Assembly: GCF_004343585.1 (NCBI RefSeq)
Contig: NZ_SLYW01000001.1
Location: 1,240,001-1,304,000 of the forward strand
DNA length: 64,000 nucleotides
Direction: 5' to 3'
Source of the DNA: Neorhizobium sp. JUb45
GTDB taxonomy: Bacteria; Pseudomonadota; Alphaproteobacteria; Rhizobiales; Rhizobiaceae
Positions 24,933-32,343 of the stretch are shown here, one piece after another; positions within the stretch are counted from its first letter, which is position 1; each line of letters opens with the position of its first letter. The notes beneath the pieces are model-generated. The model was not told the origin of the DNA. It saw only the letters and a program-made list of their open reading frames with translations, and searched no databases. A program made the position numbers and the translations under genes.

Positions 24933-25136
24933 TTGAACGATAACAATCCAGTCGAAGTTTCAAAGCCTACGACGAAACGTAAACCACCAATCTGGCCTTG
25001 GGTTGCGGTGCTGATACTCGTCATCGTCGGCATATTGGTCCACCGCGAACTGACGTTGATGTTTGACGACCTGCAGCGAACAGGCCGAGACTTCATTCAA
25101 CTATTCGAGTGGCTGCTGTCACTGGTGGATGGCTAA
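24933..25136 (+). CDS. Small single-span membrane protein
   Basis: A 67-residue protein from TTG 24933 with a G-rich SD-like stretch (cggggg). Residues 1-20 are polar (NDNNPVEVSKPTTKRKPP), then one membrane segment (about 21-40, WPWVAVLILVIVGILV) and a helical amphipathic C-terminus ending WLLSLVDG. Longer frames upstream (from 24645) lack a credible start and cross the terminator-like repeat. Function unknown; possibly a lysogeny or superinfection-exclusion gene, as small membrane proteins in such places often are. Confidence 0.45.
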   Translation: MNDNNPVEVSKPTTKRKPPIWPWVAVLILVIVGILVHRELTLMFDDLQRTGRDFIQLFEWLLSLVDG

Positions 25137-25255
25137 GCTGCTACGCGAAGCGATCAGGCACACCCGGCTTTCAATCCTCCAGCTATATCGATTGGAACTA
25201 ATCAAGTTTCGTCTTGTTGGACATTCGCATCAACAAAAAACAAGAGGAACACCCA

Positions 25256-25594
25256 ATGATCAAGATTCTCACAGTCGCCGCTCTCTCTCTCGGCCTTGCA
25301 ACGTCCGCAATGGCTCAGGCATCTGGCGGCTCTTCCGGCACAGGTGGCGACAATGGTGCAGGTTCCGGTAGCTCTAGCGGCGCGAGCGGTTCAAACTCCG
25401 GCTCGACTGGCACTGGTGGCGGTAACAACGGCGGGGCGTCGACCGGCGCATCAGGCGGCAAGGCTAGCGACGCGCCGGGTAGCTCGCAGTCGAACTGCGG
25501 CGCTCCCGGCGGGACTCAGGGCGCAGCCCAGTCCGGCACGACTTCTTCCGGCTCCACAAATCCAGGAGCAGGCGCTGCCGGCACATCGTGCTGA
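25256..25594 (+). CDS. Secreted Gly/Ser-rich low-complexity protein
   Basis: A 112-residue protein with SD aagaggaac. Signal peptide MIKILTVAALSLGLATSAMAQA (cleavage after AMA). The mature part is almost wholly Gly, Ser, Thr, Ala and Asn in irregular GSSGTGG-like repeats, with only two Cys (in QSNCGAPGG and the final Cys), which could form one disulphide. Similar secreted proteins occur in rhizobial genomes, but the role is unknown. It lies between phage genes but is a monocistronic unit with its own terminator, as morons are. Confidence 0.7.
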   Translation: MIKILTVAALSLGLATSAMAQASGGSSGTGGDNGAGSGSSSGASGSNSGSTGTGGGNNGGASTGASGGKASDAPGSSQSNCGAPGGTQGAAQSGTTSSGSTNPGAGAAGTSC

Positions 25595-25612
25595 CACCCC
25601 GTAAGTAAGGAA

Positions 25613-25646
25613 GCGCCTCCTGCCCGCCGGCAGGGGGCGTTTTTTC
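25613..25646. terminator. Terminator between convergent genes
   Basis: cgcctcctgc ccgcc ggcagggggcg followed by six T, a 10-bp stem with one G-T pair. It serves the Gly/Ser-rich gene; the PEBP-like gene ends 5 nt further from the other side. Confidence 0.8.
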
Positions 25647-25650
25647 GTTT

Positions 25651-26022
25651 TTACTGCGGAAAATCTTTCGACGCCTTCGCTGTTGCTAACGTCTTGCCGA
25701 CTGCATCAAGAGCTTTGACCGTAAAGCGGTAAGTGTGACGCATTGGCGGGCAGGGGCCGCTATAACGAAACGCGCCGTACGGAAGCGATTGCTGGCCTTT
25801 GTAATCAACCTTGCCACCGCCGTGGTTGTAACTCATCGCGTCCATATCAACCATTTTGATGTCGAGCTTCACTGTCCCAGCCGGAACGCCTGACAGAGAG
25901 ATTGGAGGGGATTTGGAGTCGAAGCATTTTTTTGTCGGACCCCATTCAACGGAGGCCTTCATATCGGCAAGGGCCACGGTGGTGAGTGACAATGAAAACA
26001 ATACGGTAAGGGCGATTCTCAT
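25651..26022 (-). CDS. Exported PEBP-like (YbhB/YbcL family) protein
   Basis: A 123-residue protein. Signal peptide MRIALTVLFSLSLTTVALA; the ATG 26022 is chosen because an upstream in-frame start would put 31 polar residues before it. The mature chain has CFDSKSPPISLSGVPAGTVKLDIKMVDMDAMSYNHGGG and YSGPCPPMRHTYRFTVKALDA, the PEBP/Raf-kinase-inhibitor-like pattern with its D-x-D-A...NHGGG and GP-x-PP-x-x-H-x-Y-x-F blocks. Function of bacterial PEBP proteins is unclear. It belongs to neither the SOS operon nor phage assembly and may be a cargo gene. Confidence 0.75.
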   Translation of the reverse strand: MRIALTVLFSLSLTTVALADMKASVEWGPTKKCFDSKSPPISLSGVPAGTVKLDIKMVDMDAMSYNHGGGKVDYKGQQSLPYGAFRYSGPCPPMRHTYRFTVKALDAVGKTLATAKASKDFPQ

Positions 26023-26111
26023 GTGGATCTCGTATGTTGTTGGCAGCGCCACTTTATGGAGTGCATTCCAACTCACAAGTGTGTTTTCTCGTTTCACCCA
26101 ATAAAGGTGTG

Positions 26112-26321
26112 TCAAGGTAGGCCGATGCTATCCGCAAGCTCTGCTGCCTCGTTCCGCACGGTACCGCGTTTGTAAGGATAGTGCTCATAGCACCACCATT
26201 TTGGTTCATCGTGCCCATGGCGAAAGCCCCAGCCTCCCCACTTGCCGCAGCCTTCCACGATGCAGAAGTGAATATACGGTCCGGCCCCGTCCAATTGGGC
26301 TGTACGGCTTTCGTCGCTCAT
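26112..26321 (-). CDS. Small Cys/His-containing protein, third gene of SOS-type operon
   Basis: A 69-residue protein from ATG 26321, overlapping the stop of the gene before it (ATGA). It has IHFCIVEGCGKWGGWGFR and WWCYEHYP, so three Cys with His residues that could bind zinc. It is very rich in Trp and Gly. Third in the leftward imuA operon. I recognise similar small proteins in rhizobial prophages but no function. Confidence 0.65.
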   Translation of the reverse strand: MSDESRTAQLDGAGPYIHFCIVEGCGKWGGWGFRHGHDEPKWWCYEHYPYKRGTVRNEAAELADSIGLP

Positions 26322-26557
26322 TTTTTTGCCTCGATGAGTATGTTGGCTTTCAGTAGACAAGGGAAGCGAGCTTCGCATTGATCGGTTCCGCGACGGTCGC
26401 AGCCGATAGCCATTATTCGGCGAAGCTCGACGAACTCCGTCTCGGCACCAAGCTTCTTAACCAGCTGTTTTCGATCATAGACGCCGTGGCGGTCGCACCG
26501 GTGGCAAACCATTTCGATCTTGTCGCCGCGGAAGTCGCGCAGTTTGGGAAGGCTCAC
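26318..26557 (-). CDS. Small zinc-ribbon-like protein, second gene of SOS-type operon
   Basis: A 79-residue protein. GTG 26557 overlaps the imuA stop (GTGA) and has SD ggagg 8 nt upstream; an alternative ATG at 26572 lacks this. CHRCDRHGVY near residue 18 and two later Cys (GCDRRGTDQCEARFPC) make a probable zinc ribbon, as in proteins that bind nucleic acid or other proteins. Co-transcribed with imuA by overlap. Confidence 0.65.
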   Translation of the reverse strand: MSLPKLRDFRGDKIEMVCHRCDRHGVYDRKQLVKKLGAETEFVELRRIMAIGCDRRGTDQCEARFPCLLKANILIEAKK

Positions 26558-27285
26558 AGCGCCACCCTCCATGGGTCTTCTTGTTCTTCGATAGATGTCA
26601 TGTGGCCTGTTGCGTTGCACGCGTTTACCTCAACGTCAAAACTCTCAGCTGCGCGAACACGCATGAGCTCTAGAAACCAGCGGGGCCGACCAATGCCGGG
26701 AACGGGTAGGGGTTCAGAAGGAAGGGGTGACACCCGCCATCTCGTCATCGAGGCGGTCGGGCTTCCGAAGTCTGTGGCTTCTTGCTGGCGCCGCCACCGA
26801 CGAATGATAAGCCCGGTTGCTCCAGACTGCTCTGCGGCGAGTTGGAAGCGTCGGCTGGCGACCATCGGCAGGCGCACCAGTTCAGCGACAACAACTGCTA
26901 CGCCGCGATACCGCAGGCCTTCCTCGGCGCATTCAATCACGCCTTCTTCATCTTTGGATTCGACGAAAATCACGCGGTCCATGCTGAGGCCGACCTGCAC
27001 CAAGGATGGCGCGAAAAGATCGGTGCGAGTTAGACACCATATCACCGGGCCGGGTATCCGCGCTGCTATCCCTGCCGTAAACAGCGCCGACACTGCCCCG
27101 CACACTACATCGGTTCCGCCGCCCGCAATCTCGTGCGTCGCTCCGAGCGCCAATCCGCCGCCAGGCAACCGGCTATCAATTTCGGGCACTCCGAAAGGGA
27201 CCGTTTGGCGCTGACGCACAGCTCCGCCGGCGATCTGGTCGATGCGCTCCTGTAGATCTGCGATGACGGTGCGATTAATTCTCAT
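26554..27285 (-). CDS. imuA: ImuA-like SOS mutagenesis protein (RecA-like fold), orphan
   Basis: A 243-residue protein. ImuA works with ImuB and DnaE2 in damage-induced mutagenesis of alphaproteobacteria. Features: LPGGGLALGATHEIAGG (a Walker-like region without the usual GKT), VIWCLTRTDLFAPSLVQVGL, FVESKDEEGVIECAEEGLRYRGVAVVVAE and LVRLPMVASRRFQLAAEQSGATGLIIRR, all typical of the ImuA/SulA-like family. No imuB or dnaE2 is next to it. A LexA box lies 20 nt upstream, so SOS control is likely. Confidence 0.85.
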   Translation of the reverse strand: MRINRTVIADLQERIDQIAGGAVRQRQTVPFGVPEIDSRLPGGGLALGATHEIAGGGTDVVCGAVSALFTAGIAARIPGPVIWCLTRTDLFAPSLVQVGLSMDRVIFVESKDEEGVIECAEEGLRYRGVAVVVAELVRLPMVASRRFQLAAEQSGATGLIIRRWRRQQEATDFGSPTASMTRWRVSPLPSEPLPVPGIGRPRWFLELMRVRAAESFDVEVNACNATGHMTSIEEQEDPWRVAL

Positions 27286-27304
27286 GATCTCACAATAGGC
27301 TTTT

Positions 27305-27319
27305 GTTCCTATTATGTTC
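27305..27319 (-). promoter_or_regulatory. LexA (SOS) box upstream of imuA
   Basis: GTTC-ctattat-GTTC, exactly the GTTC-N7-GTTC consensus of alphaproteobacterial LexA. It ends 20 nt before the imuA start codon at 27285, the place where LexA would block the promoter. Confidence 0.85.
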
Positions 27320-27442
27320 TCATTGATAGTGGAGTCAACGGCCTGTTCGCGGTGACCGCGTAGCCAACTGAAACTGCTAATTTATATGTTCAGAATGGGC
27401 TGTGGTTACGCAGTGGATAAACCATTTTTGCCAAGGCTGGCT

Positions 27443-27790
27443 TTAAACGCACAAAGCCCCGCGCATGTCGGTACGCGGGGCAATGGCGCGGCCAGCTGAC
27501 GCATCGTCAAGATCAACCGGCGCGATTTCAAAACCGTGATCACCGAAATACGTTCCGAGATTATTTAACTTTTGCTTCAGGCGATTCACCGTCTCTAAGA
27601 TTTGCCTGAGTTCCTCGTCTGTGCCCATGCCGAGTGCCAAATTTTCTGCGACCTCGACAACAGCTGCCAGGGTTTCGGCCTCTGTCCAGCCGGCTTTCAT
27701 CGCGTCGGCAATAAGCTCCTGCAACTGCCCTTCGATCGCCTCCTCACATTCGATGAAGCGGTCGGAAGAATTCGCGCGGGGTTTATCCAT
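27443..27790 (-). CDS. Phage protein of unknown function, helical and acidic
   Basis: A 115-residue protein from ATG 27790. Acidic, strongly helical (CEEAIEGQLQELIADAMKAG, EAETLAAVVEVAENLALG, EELRQILETVNRLKQKLNNLG), with a short C-terminal part. The first half resembles the short helical proteins that accompany phage control regions, but no HTH is clear. It runs leftward from the divergent region at 27791-27915, and its 3' end contains a hairpin (gccccgcgt / acgcgggg, 27459-27484). Confidence 0.6.
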   Translation of the reverse strand: MDKPRANSSDRFIECEEAIEGQLQELIADAMKAGWTEAETLAAVVEVAENLALGMGTDEELRQILETVNRLKQKLNNLGTYFGDHGFEIAPVDLDDASAGRAIAPRTDMRGALCV

Positions 27791-27839
27791 GCCGCCCAAC
27801 GAACTCAACCGCAAGCAGTTCCCCTCAGTATCACAAATC

Positions 27840-27868
27840 TTGACAAATTTGTAAATCTATTGTAGTGG
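27840..27868 (+). promoter_or_regulatory. Candidate promoter with palindromic operator
   Basis: TTGACA at 27840-27845 with tagtgg 17 nt downstream (27863-27868) makes a plausible sigma-70 promoter for the protease gene. A perfect palindrome acaaatttgt (27843-27852) overlaps the -35 box, and acaaatc is repeated just upstream. A phage-type repressor could bind here between the divergent genes. Confidence 0.4.
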
Positions 27869-27915
27869 TAGTTCATGGCCTCACCAGCCAAATTCACCAC
27901 ACAGAGGAGGCCGTC

Positions 27916-28572
27916 ATGACCAGATTCAGACGCATTGCGTTCGCATCCGTCGCTGTATTACTCAGCGGTATCGCCTACTTTGCCGCCCCTACAGTAGCGG
28001 CCTACACCGAAAAGTTCACTGCCGCGCCGGTTACAGCCGCCGCGACGGTCAAAGTCGTCACAAAGACCGGCCACGGTTCGGGTGTGCACATCGGCACAGG
28101 ATTTGTTCTGACTGCTGCGCACGTCGCCCGCGACGTGAAGTCGGTGCAATTGGTGACGAAGGACGGTCAGTCACGCCAAGCCGACGTCCTGTGGATCAAC
28201 GATGAATACGACATTGCGCTGCTGCGCACGTCGCCCGCGACGTTGCCTGCCGCTCACCTGGACTGCGGTCGTATGGATGTCGGGGCGGTCATCGAGGCCA
28301 TGGGCAATCCTCTGGTCGTCGATTTTGTCTCGGCCTACGGCAAGATTGCCGGCGACCCTCGGAAGCAGGGTCCTTGGAAGTCGGTCTACGTCACAGACAT
28401 CACGACCGTGAAGGGTATGAGCGGTGGCCCGGTATTCTCGTCATCTGGCGATGTCGTCGGCATCACCGTCGGTCTGCTGTCTGACGCTACAGGGCTGATC
28501 CCGATCGGCGTGCGATTTGGCTTCGTCGTGCCGTCGTCCGATGTTTGCGCGCTGTTGGGGCGGGTGTCTTGA
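27916..28572 (+). CDS. Exported trypsin-like serine protease
   Basis: A 218-residue protein with strong SD (agaggagg). N-terminal membrane or signal segment (residues 8-27). Catalytic triad of a chymotrypsin/DegP-like fold: His69 in LTAAHVARD, Asp99 in DEYDIALLR and Ser169 in VKGMSGGPVFS. No PDZ domain is present. It begins the rightward arm of the accessory region, behind a promoter-operator-like sequence. Role in the lysogen or in infection is unknown; a function in the envelope is inferred from the signal segment. Confidence 0.85.
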   Translation: MTRFRRIAFASVAVLLSGIAYFAAPTVAAYTEKFTAAPVTAAATVKVVTKTGHGSGVHIGTGFVLTAAHVARDVKSVQLVTKDGQSRQADVLWINDEYDIALLRTSPATLPAAHLDCGRMDVGAVIEAMGNPLVVDFVSAYGKIAGDPRKQGPWKSVYVTDITTVKGMSGGPVFSSSGDVVGITVGLLSDATGLIPIGVRFGFVVPSSDVCALLGRVS

Positions 28573-28805
28573 GGGCGCTTTTCGGGGTTCGCCTTCATGC
28601 TGGCGAGCCGGAATTGCCCACCAAACTTCGAGCTTACACAGGCAGTTTGCTATCCAAAAACGCAGGTGGCGAAGCACTCAACAACTACACCGATCATGCG
28701 CTGGCTCGCTGGTACGGGGTGTCGTTCAAACTCAGGTGGTTTGCCGGCCTTTGGATATTCGGGAGCACCACCTACCCATCTGAGCGCGGACCACTTCCGC
28801 GATAA
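28569..28805 (+). CDS. Possible small protein after the protease
   Basis: A 78-residue frame starting TTG overlapping the protease stop (TTGA). It has LPTKLRAYTGSLLSKNAGGEALNNYTDHALARWYGV and a Trp/Phe-rich end. No SD of note and no known domain; overlapping start is the main support. May not be translated. Confidence 0.3.
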   Translation: MRALFGVRLHAGEPELPTKLRAYTGSLLSKNAGGEALNNYTDHALARWYGVSFKLRWFAGLWIFGSTTYPSERGPLPR

Positions 28806-28835
28806 CCACCACACCATCACAAAGAGGAGACTTCC

Positions 28836-29147
28836 ATGTCCGACCCAATCGTCGTCGATATCGGCGCCGCAATGCAGATGCTCGAGGCCAATCCGGAATT
28901 GGCGCGTAAAATGAACGAGCTCGTGCTCGGTCCAGTGATTGCCGAGCAGCTGGCTTCCCGTGAGGAGCTGATCAATACGCTGGGAGAGGCGCTGACCTTA
29001 TCGCTCGACAACATGCAGGCGGCATCAGACCTGTTCGAGGATGGCCACAACGGAGAGGCGTGGGAATACGTCTCATCCGCCCAGCTGGCCACGAAGAAGG
29101 CTGTCGCCGAGTTTCGCGAGTATGCTGGCCAGCAGGAGGTTGCATGA
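28836..29147 (+). CDS. Phage protein of unknown function, helical
   Basis: A 103-residue acidic helical protein with clear SD (agaggag). The N-terminus (DIGAAMQMLEANPELARKMNELVLGPVIAEQLAS) and EYVSSAQLATKKAVAEFREYAG suggest a compact helical bundle. It overlaps the next gene by 4 nt, so it belongs to the rightward accessory operon. No family is recognised. Confidence 0.65.
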   Translation: MSDPIVVDIGAAMQMLEANPELARKMNELVLGPVIAEQLASREELINTLGEALTLSLDNMQAASDLFEDGHNGEAWEYVSSAQLATKKAVAEFREYAGQQEVA

Positions 29148-29368
29148 AACCGTTGCCTAAACCAACGATTCAGCTCCCCAGCGAGGCGAAAAACCCACGC
29201 GCCGACCACAAGAGCTTGCGAGACGAATTCGCCGGGCAGGCCCTGATGGGCTTGGTGGCTTTCAGCCGAAACGACACTGAGGACAACCGCCCAGAGCATT
29301 TCGCACGTTGGTCATATGCTCTTGCCGACGCAATGCTTGCCTACCGACATCAGGAGACCACCACTTGA
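29144..29368 (+). CDS. Small phage protein, unknown
   Basis: A 74-residue protein from ATG 29144 (overlap with the previous stop, SD aggagg). It is charged (EAKNPRADHKSLRDEFAGQAL, then DNRPEHFARWSYALADAMLAYRHQ). Its stop overlaps the TTG of the metallophosphoesterase. Similar short proteins are common in rhizobial prophage operons; no function can be assigned. Confidence 0.65.
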   Translation: MKPLPKPTIQLPSEAKNPRADHKSLRDEFAGQALMGLVAFSRNDTEDNRPEHFARWSYALADAMLAYRHQETTT

Positions 29369-30627
29369 AGACCAGCCCAGAAGAACTGCAGCGCAGAGCG
29401 GATGCCTATCGCGAGCACGGAACGCTCGTTAAGGCCGCCGCCGCGCTCGGCATCAAGAAGTCGGCACTGCATGACAGTATCAAACGCGCCGCCGAGGTTG
29501 GAATGCTCGGCACGAAACCAGTGTTGCCGGGATTCCGGATCAGCCAGATCACCAACACGCCGAATGGTGACTTCATACAACAGAAGCCAGAGAAGGGCGA
29601 AGAGTTCGAAGTTCCGGCAGGACACACGGTCAAAGGCGTTTCGGCGCTCGTCGATGCTGAAGGCCGGACCATTCAGCAATGGGTGAAGACGCGCAATGAC
29701 GGTCAGGATCAGGCGTCGGCTTTAGCTGCGGCCGTTGAGGCGTTCAAAGACGAGATTCCGCGTGCGGCGCCTACCGCAGTGCCGGAGCACACCATTGCCG
29801 ACCTTCTCAATCAGTACACTATCACAGACCATCACCTCGGTGCGCTTGCCTGGAATGAGGAGACTGGCGCTGGTGACTATGACCTCCGTATCGGCGAGCA
29901 GCTCGTCATAGATTGGTTTGCCGCTGCAATAGCGCAGTCTCCGCCGGCTGAGCGCGCAGTCTTCGCTCAGCTTGGTGATTTCCTGCACTATGATTCGTTC
30001 AAGAGCGTCACCCCTGAACATCAGCACCAGCTCGACAGCGACAGCCGCTATCCGAAGATGGTGCGTGCGGCGATCCGTATTGTGAGAGCGGTAATCGCCA
30101 TGCTGCTCCGGAAGCACAAGTATCTGGATGTCGTCATGTGCGATGCCAACCACGACCCGGCGGGCGAGGTCTGGCTGCGCGAAATGCTAGCGGCGTTCTA
30201 TGACCAAGAGCCACGCGTGAAGGTCGATACCAATCCCGGCACGTACTCGGTCATCGAGCATGGCGACGTTTCGCTGTTCTACCATCACGGGCACCGTCGC
30301 GGCACCAAGAACGTCGATTCCATTCTCGTCGGCAAGTTCCGGAAGATCTATGGCCGGACCCAGTTCAGCTACGCGCACACCGGACACAAGCATTCCGACG
30401 AGCTTCGCACCACTGATCTAATGAAGGTGGAGCAACACGAAACGCTCGCGGCGCCGGATGCCTACGGCTCGAACTGGCTCTCAGGCCGGTCGGCGAAGGT
30501 CATCACGTATCACAAGGATTTTGGCGAGGACGGTCGCGTCACGCTCTCGGCGGCCCGCGTGATGGGCGCTGCCAAGATGACGGCTGCCAACGACAACGTG
30601 CCGGCGGAGCAGAAGAGGGTGGCCTAA
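29365..30627 (+). CDS. Metallophosphoesterase with N-terminal HTH
   Basis: A 420-residue protein with TTG start (TTGA overlap). Residues 10-45 look like a helix-turn-helix (HGTLVKAAAALGIKKSALHDSIKRAAE). The C-terminal two thirds is a calcineurin-like fold: DHHLGA (residues about 155-160), GDFLHYD, CDANHDPAGEVW (N-H pair), YHHGH and HTGHKHSDE, i.e. the D-x-H, GD, GNH, GHxH metal sites in order. Such enzymes act on phosphodiesters or nucleotides. The HTH suggests DNA targeting or autoregulation. Ends with an AANDN-containing tail. Confidence 0.8.
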   Translation: MKTSPEELQRRADAYREHGTLVKAAAALGIKKSALHDSIKRAAEVGMLGTKPVLPGFRISQITNTPNGDFIQQKPEKGEEFEVPAGHTVKGVSALVDAEGRTIQQWVKTRNDGQDQASALAAAVEAFKDEIPRAAPTAVPEHTIADLLNQYTITDHHLGALAWNEETGAGDYDLRIGEQLVIDWFAAAIAQSPPAERAVFAQLGDFLHYDSFKSVTPEHQHQLDSDSRYPKMVRAAIRIVRAVIAMLLRKHKYLDVVMCDANHDPAGEVWLREMLAAFYDQEPRVKVDTNPGTYSVIEHGDVSLFYHHGHRRGTKNVDSILVGKFRKIYGRTQFSYAHTGHKHSDELRTTDLMKVEQHETLAAPDAYGSNWLSGRSAKVITYHKDFGEDGRVTLSAARVMGAAKMTAANDNVPAEQKRVA

Positions 30628-30872
30628 AGCGGATTGTCGTTGGCCGTCAGGTGGTGGAGGATTGCCGCCCTTACTTCAACGTCCGCGGCTCCGCACTGCT
30701 TTGAAATCTCTTCGATGGCCAGATCGACATTGGCGACAATTGGGTCTTTGAGGACCTCGTGCAGCATTGGCCCGAAAGGCCCGAATGAGACTAGCTCTGA
30801 ACTGCCGTGCAGCCCGGTCTGAACCAGGATCTCCGCGTACGGCCCTTTGAAACTCGACTTTACAATTTTCAT
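30624..30872 (-). CDS. Small protein on opposite strand, unknown
   Basis: An 82-residue protein from ATG 30872 (a GTG at 30881 is possible). It has KIVKSSFKGPYAEILVQTGLHGSSELVSFGPFGPML and a C-terminal helical part ending in TANDNPL. It overlaps the metallophosphoesterase stop tail-to-tail and is the only leftward gene in this operon area. No family recognised. Confidence 0.5.
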   Translation of the reverse strand: MKIVKSSFKGPYAEILVQTGLHGSSELVSFGPFGPMLHEVLKDPIVANVDLAIEEISKQCGAADVEVRAAILHHLTANDNPL

Positions 30873-30989
30873 TGCCGCCACTCACCAAAACCTAAATGAG
30901 ATTTTATATCGCATCTAGGTAGCAGGCAATAGCTTTACCACGCCGCCGGCCACCAACCGGCGGCAACCACCACCACAGAGGAGACTGAA

Positions 30990-31445
30990 ATGAGCACCAG
31001 AGACGATATCTCTGAAATGTACCGCAACCCTGCCTATCGCGAGGCCATGCTCGCCAACGACAACTCGGCGCTCGCCTATTCCCACGCCGCCGCCATAAAC
31101 ATTTTCGCGGCCGACTGCCATGCCCGCAGCCGCAAGGCTGGCTGGTACACCGACCTCGCCACAGGCAAGGCGCTCGATCGCAACGTGCCGGAGATGCTTT
31201 GCCTGATCCATTCCGAGATCAGCGAGGCCATGGAGGGCTTCCGCAAGAAGTTGCAGGACGACAAGCTGCCGCATCGGAAGATGATGGAGGTCGAGCTGGC
31301 CGACGCCATGATCCGCATCGGCGACCTGGCCACCTTCATGGGCTACGACCTTGGCGGAGCGATCGTCGAGAAGATGGCCTACAATGACAACCGCGAGGAC
31401 CACCGCGTGGAAAATCGGCTTAAGGCCGGTGGGAAGGCGTTCTGA
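30990..31445 (+). CDS. MazG-like nucleotide pyrophosphohydrolase
   Basis: A 151-residue protein with SD agaggag. The all-alpha NTP-pyrophosphatase core is clear: EMLCLIHSEISEAMEGFRK and MMEVELADAMIRIGDLA, with the E-x-x-E...E-x-x-x-D metal-binding set. These enzymes split (d)NTPs to (d)NMP plus pyrophosphate; phage members often change the nucleotide pool or ppGpp. First of a cluster of nucleotide hydrolases. N-terminus contains an ANDN motif. Confidence 0.85.
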   Translation: MSTRDDISEMYRNPAYREAMLANDNSALAYSHAAAINIFAADCHARSRKAGWYTDLATGKALDRNVPEMLCLIHSEISEAMEGFRKKLQDDKLPHRKMMEVELADAMIRIGDLATFMGYDLGGAIVEKMAYNDNREDHRVENRLKAGGKAF

Positions 31446-31627
31446 TGTCGGTTGTCATCAACAACATCTCACGCCACGGCGATTTGCGCGGGCTCAATCA
31501 GTACGAGGTCCGTATCAACAATGATCTAGTGATTGCGCGTTTCAGTCACGTTCGAAGTGAGGGACTAGCCGCCTGCCTACGCAAGGCGGCGGACGCTGTC
31601 GCTGCTGTCGAGAAGGAGGCCGCATGA
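31445..31627 (+). CDS. Small phage protein, unknown
   Basis: A 60-residue protein; ATG overlaps the MazG stop (TGATG). Pattern YEVRINNDLVIARFSHVRSEGLAACLRKAADAV suggests a beta-beta-alpha unit. It is coupled to the HD hydrolase by a 4-nt overlap (ATGA). Similar very short proteins occur next to nucleotide-metabolism genes in phages; function unknown. Confidence 0.65.
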   Translation: MSVVINNISRHGDLRGLNQYEVRINNDLVIARFSHVRSEGLAACLRKAADAVAAVEKEAA

Positions 31628-32343
31628 TGCTGATGCGCAGAGAGCAGCCAGTGCCGGCCGAACTCGCTATACCGGATTCGCAAAACCATTATAACGACGA
31701 CATCGCCACCACCACCTTCGCGCCGCTCGACAAGTACGTCGCCGCGAACGACAACCATCAGGGCGGCCGCTACATCGGGCTGGGCCGGGCCGCACCCGCT
31801 CAGCCAGAGCGCTACGGCGATTTCATGCAGACCTATGTCGGCAAGAAGTTCTGGCCGATGGATCCGCGTGTCGAGGATGTCGATATCCGCGACATCGCTC
31901 ACAGCCTCGCAATGCAGTGCCGATACGCCGGTCACTGCCGTCGCTTCTACAGTGTGGCGGAGCACTGCGTCATCATGGCCGACTGGCTGCTGCCACGATA
32001 CGGCAAGCGCGTTGCGCTGCATGCCCTCCTGCACGATGCCAGCGAGGCTTACCTTGTCGATATCCCTCGACCGGTGAAGCCGTACCTTGGCGGCTACAAG
32101 GCGGCTGAGTTGCGCGTCATGCAGGTGGTCCACGATGCCTTCGGCCTCAACTGGATCATGCCGCCGGAGGTCAAGATGGCCGACGAGCGGATAATCGCCG
32201 ACGAGTTGGTCAACCTGGAGCCGATGGAGTGGCATGCGAAGTGGGACGATCCGTTGGGCGTGCCGCTGCGATACTATTCGCCGGAGCGGGCCGAGCACGA
32301 GTTTCTCGTGGCGTTCAGCTTCCTGAGTGGGGAGGCCGCATGA
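31624..32343 (+). CDS. HD-domain phosphohydrolase
   Basis: A 239-residue protein. HD phosphohydrolases act on nucleotides such as dNMP or dNTP. The metal ligands are in order: His in SVAEHCVIMADWL, HD in LHALLHDASEAYLVD and a later Asp in KMADERIIADELV. IPRPVKPYL after the HD pair is common in phage members of this type. The first 60 residues are a variable extension with an AANDN motif. It lies between the MazG-like and MazZ-like genes, supporting a role in nucleotide-pool editing. Confidence 0.82.
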   Translation: MMLMRREQPVPAELAIPDSQNHYNDDIATTTFAPLDKYVAANDNHQGGRYIGLGRAAPAQPERYGDFMQTYVGKKFWPMDPRVEDVDIRDIAHSLAMQCRYAGHCRRFYSVAEHCVIMADWLLPRYGKRVALHALLHDASEAYLVDIPRPVKPYLGGYKAAELRVMQVVHDAFGLNWIMPPEVKMADERIIADELVNLEPMEWHAKWDDPLGVPLRYYSPERAEHEFLVAFSFLSGEAA

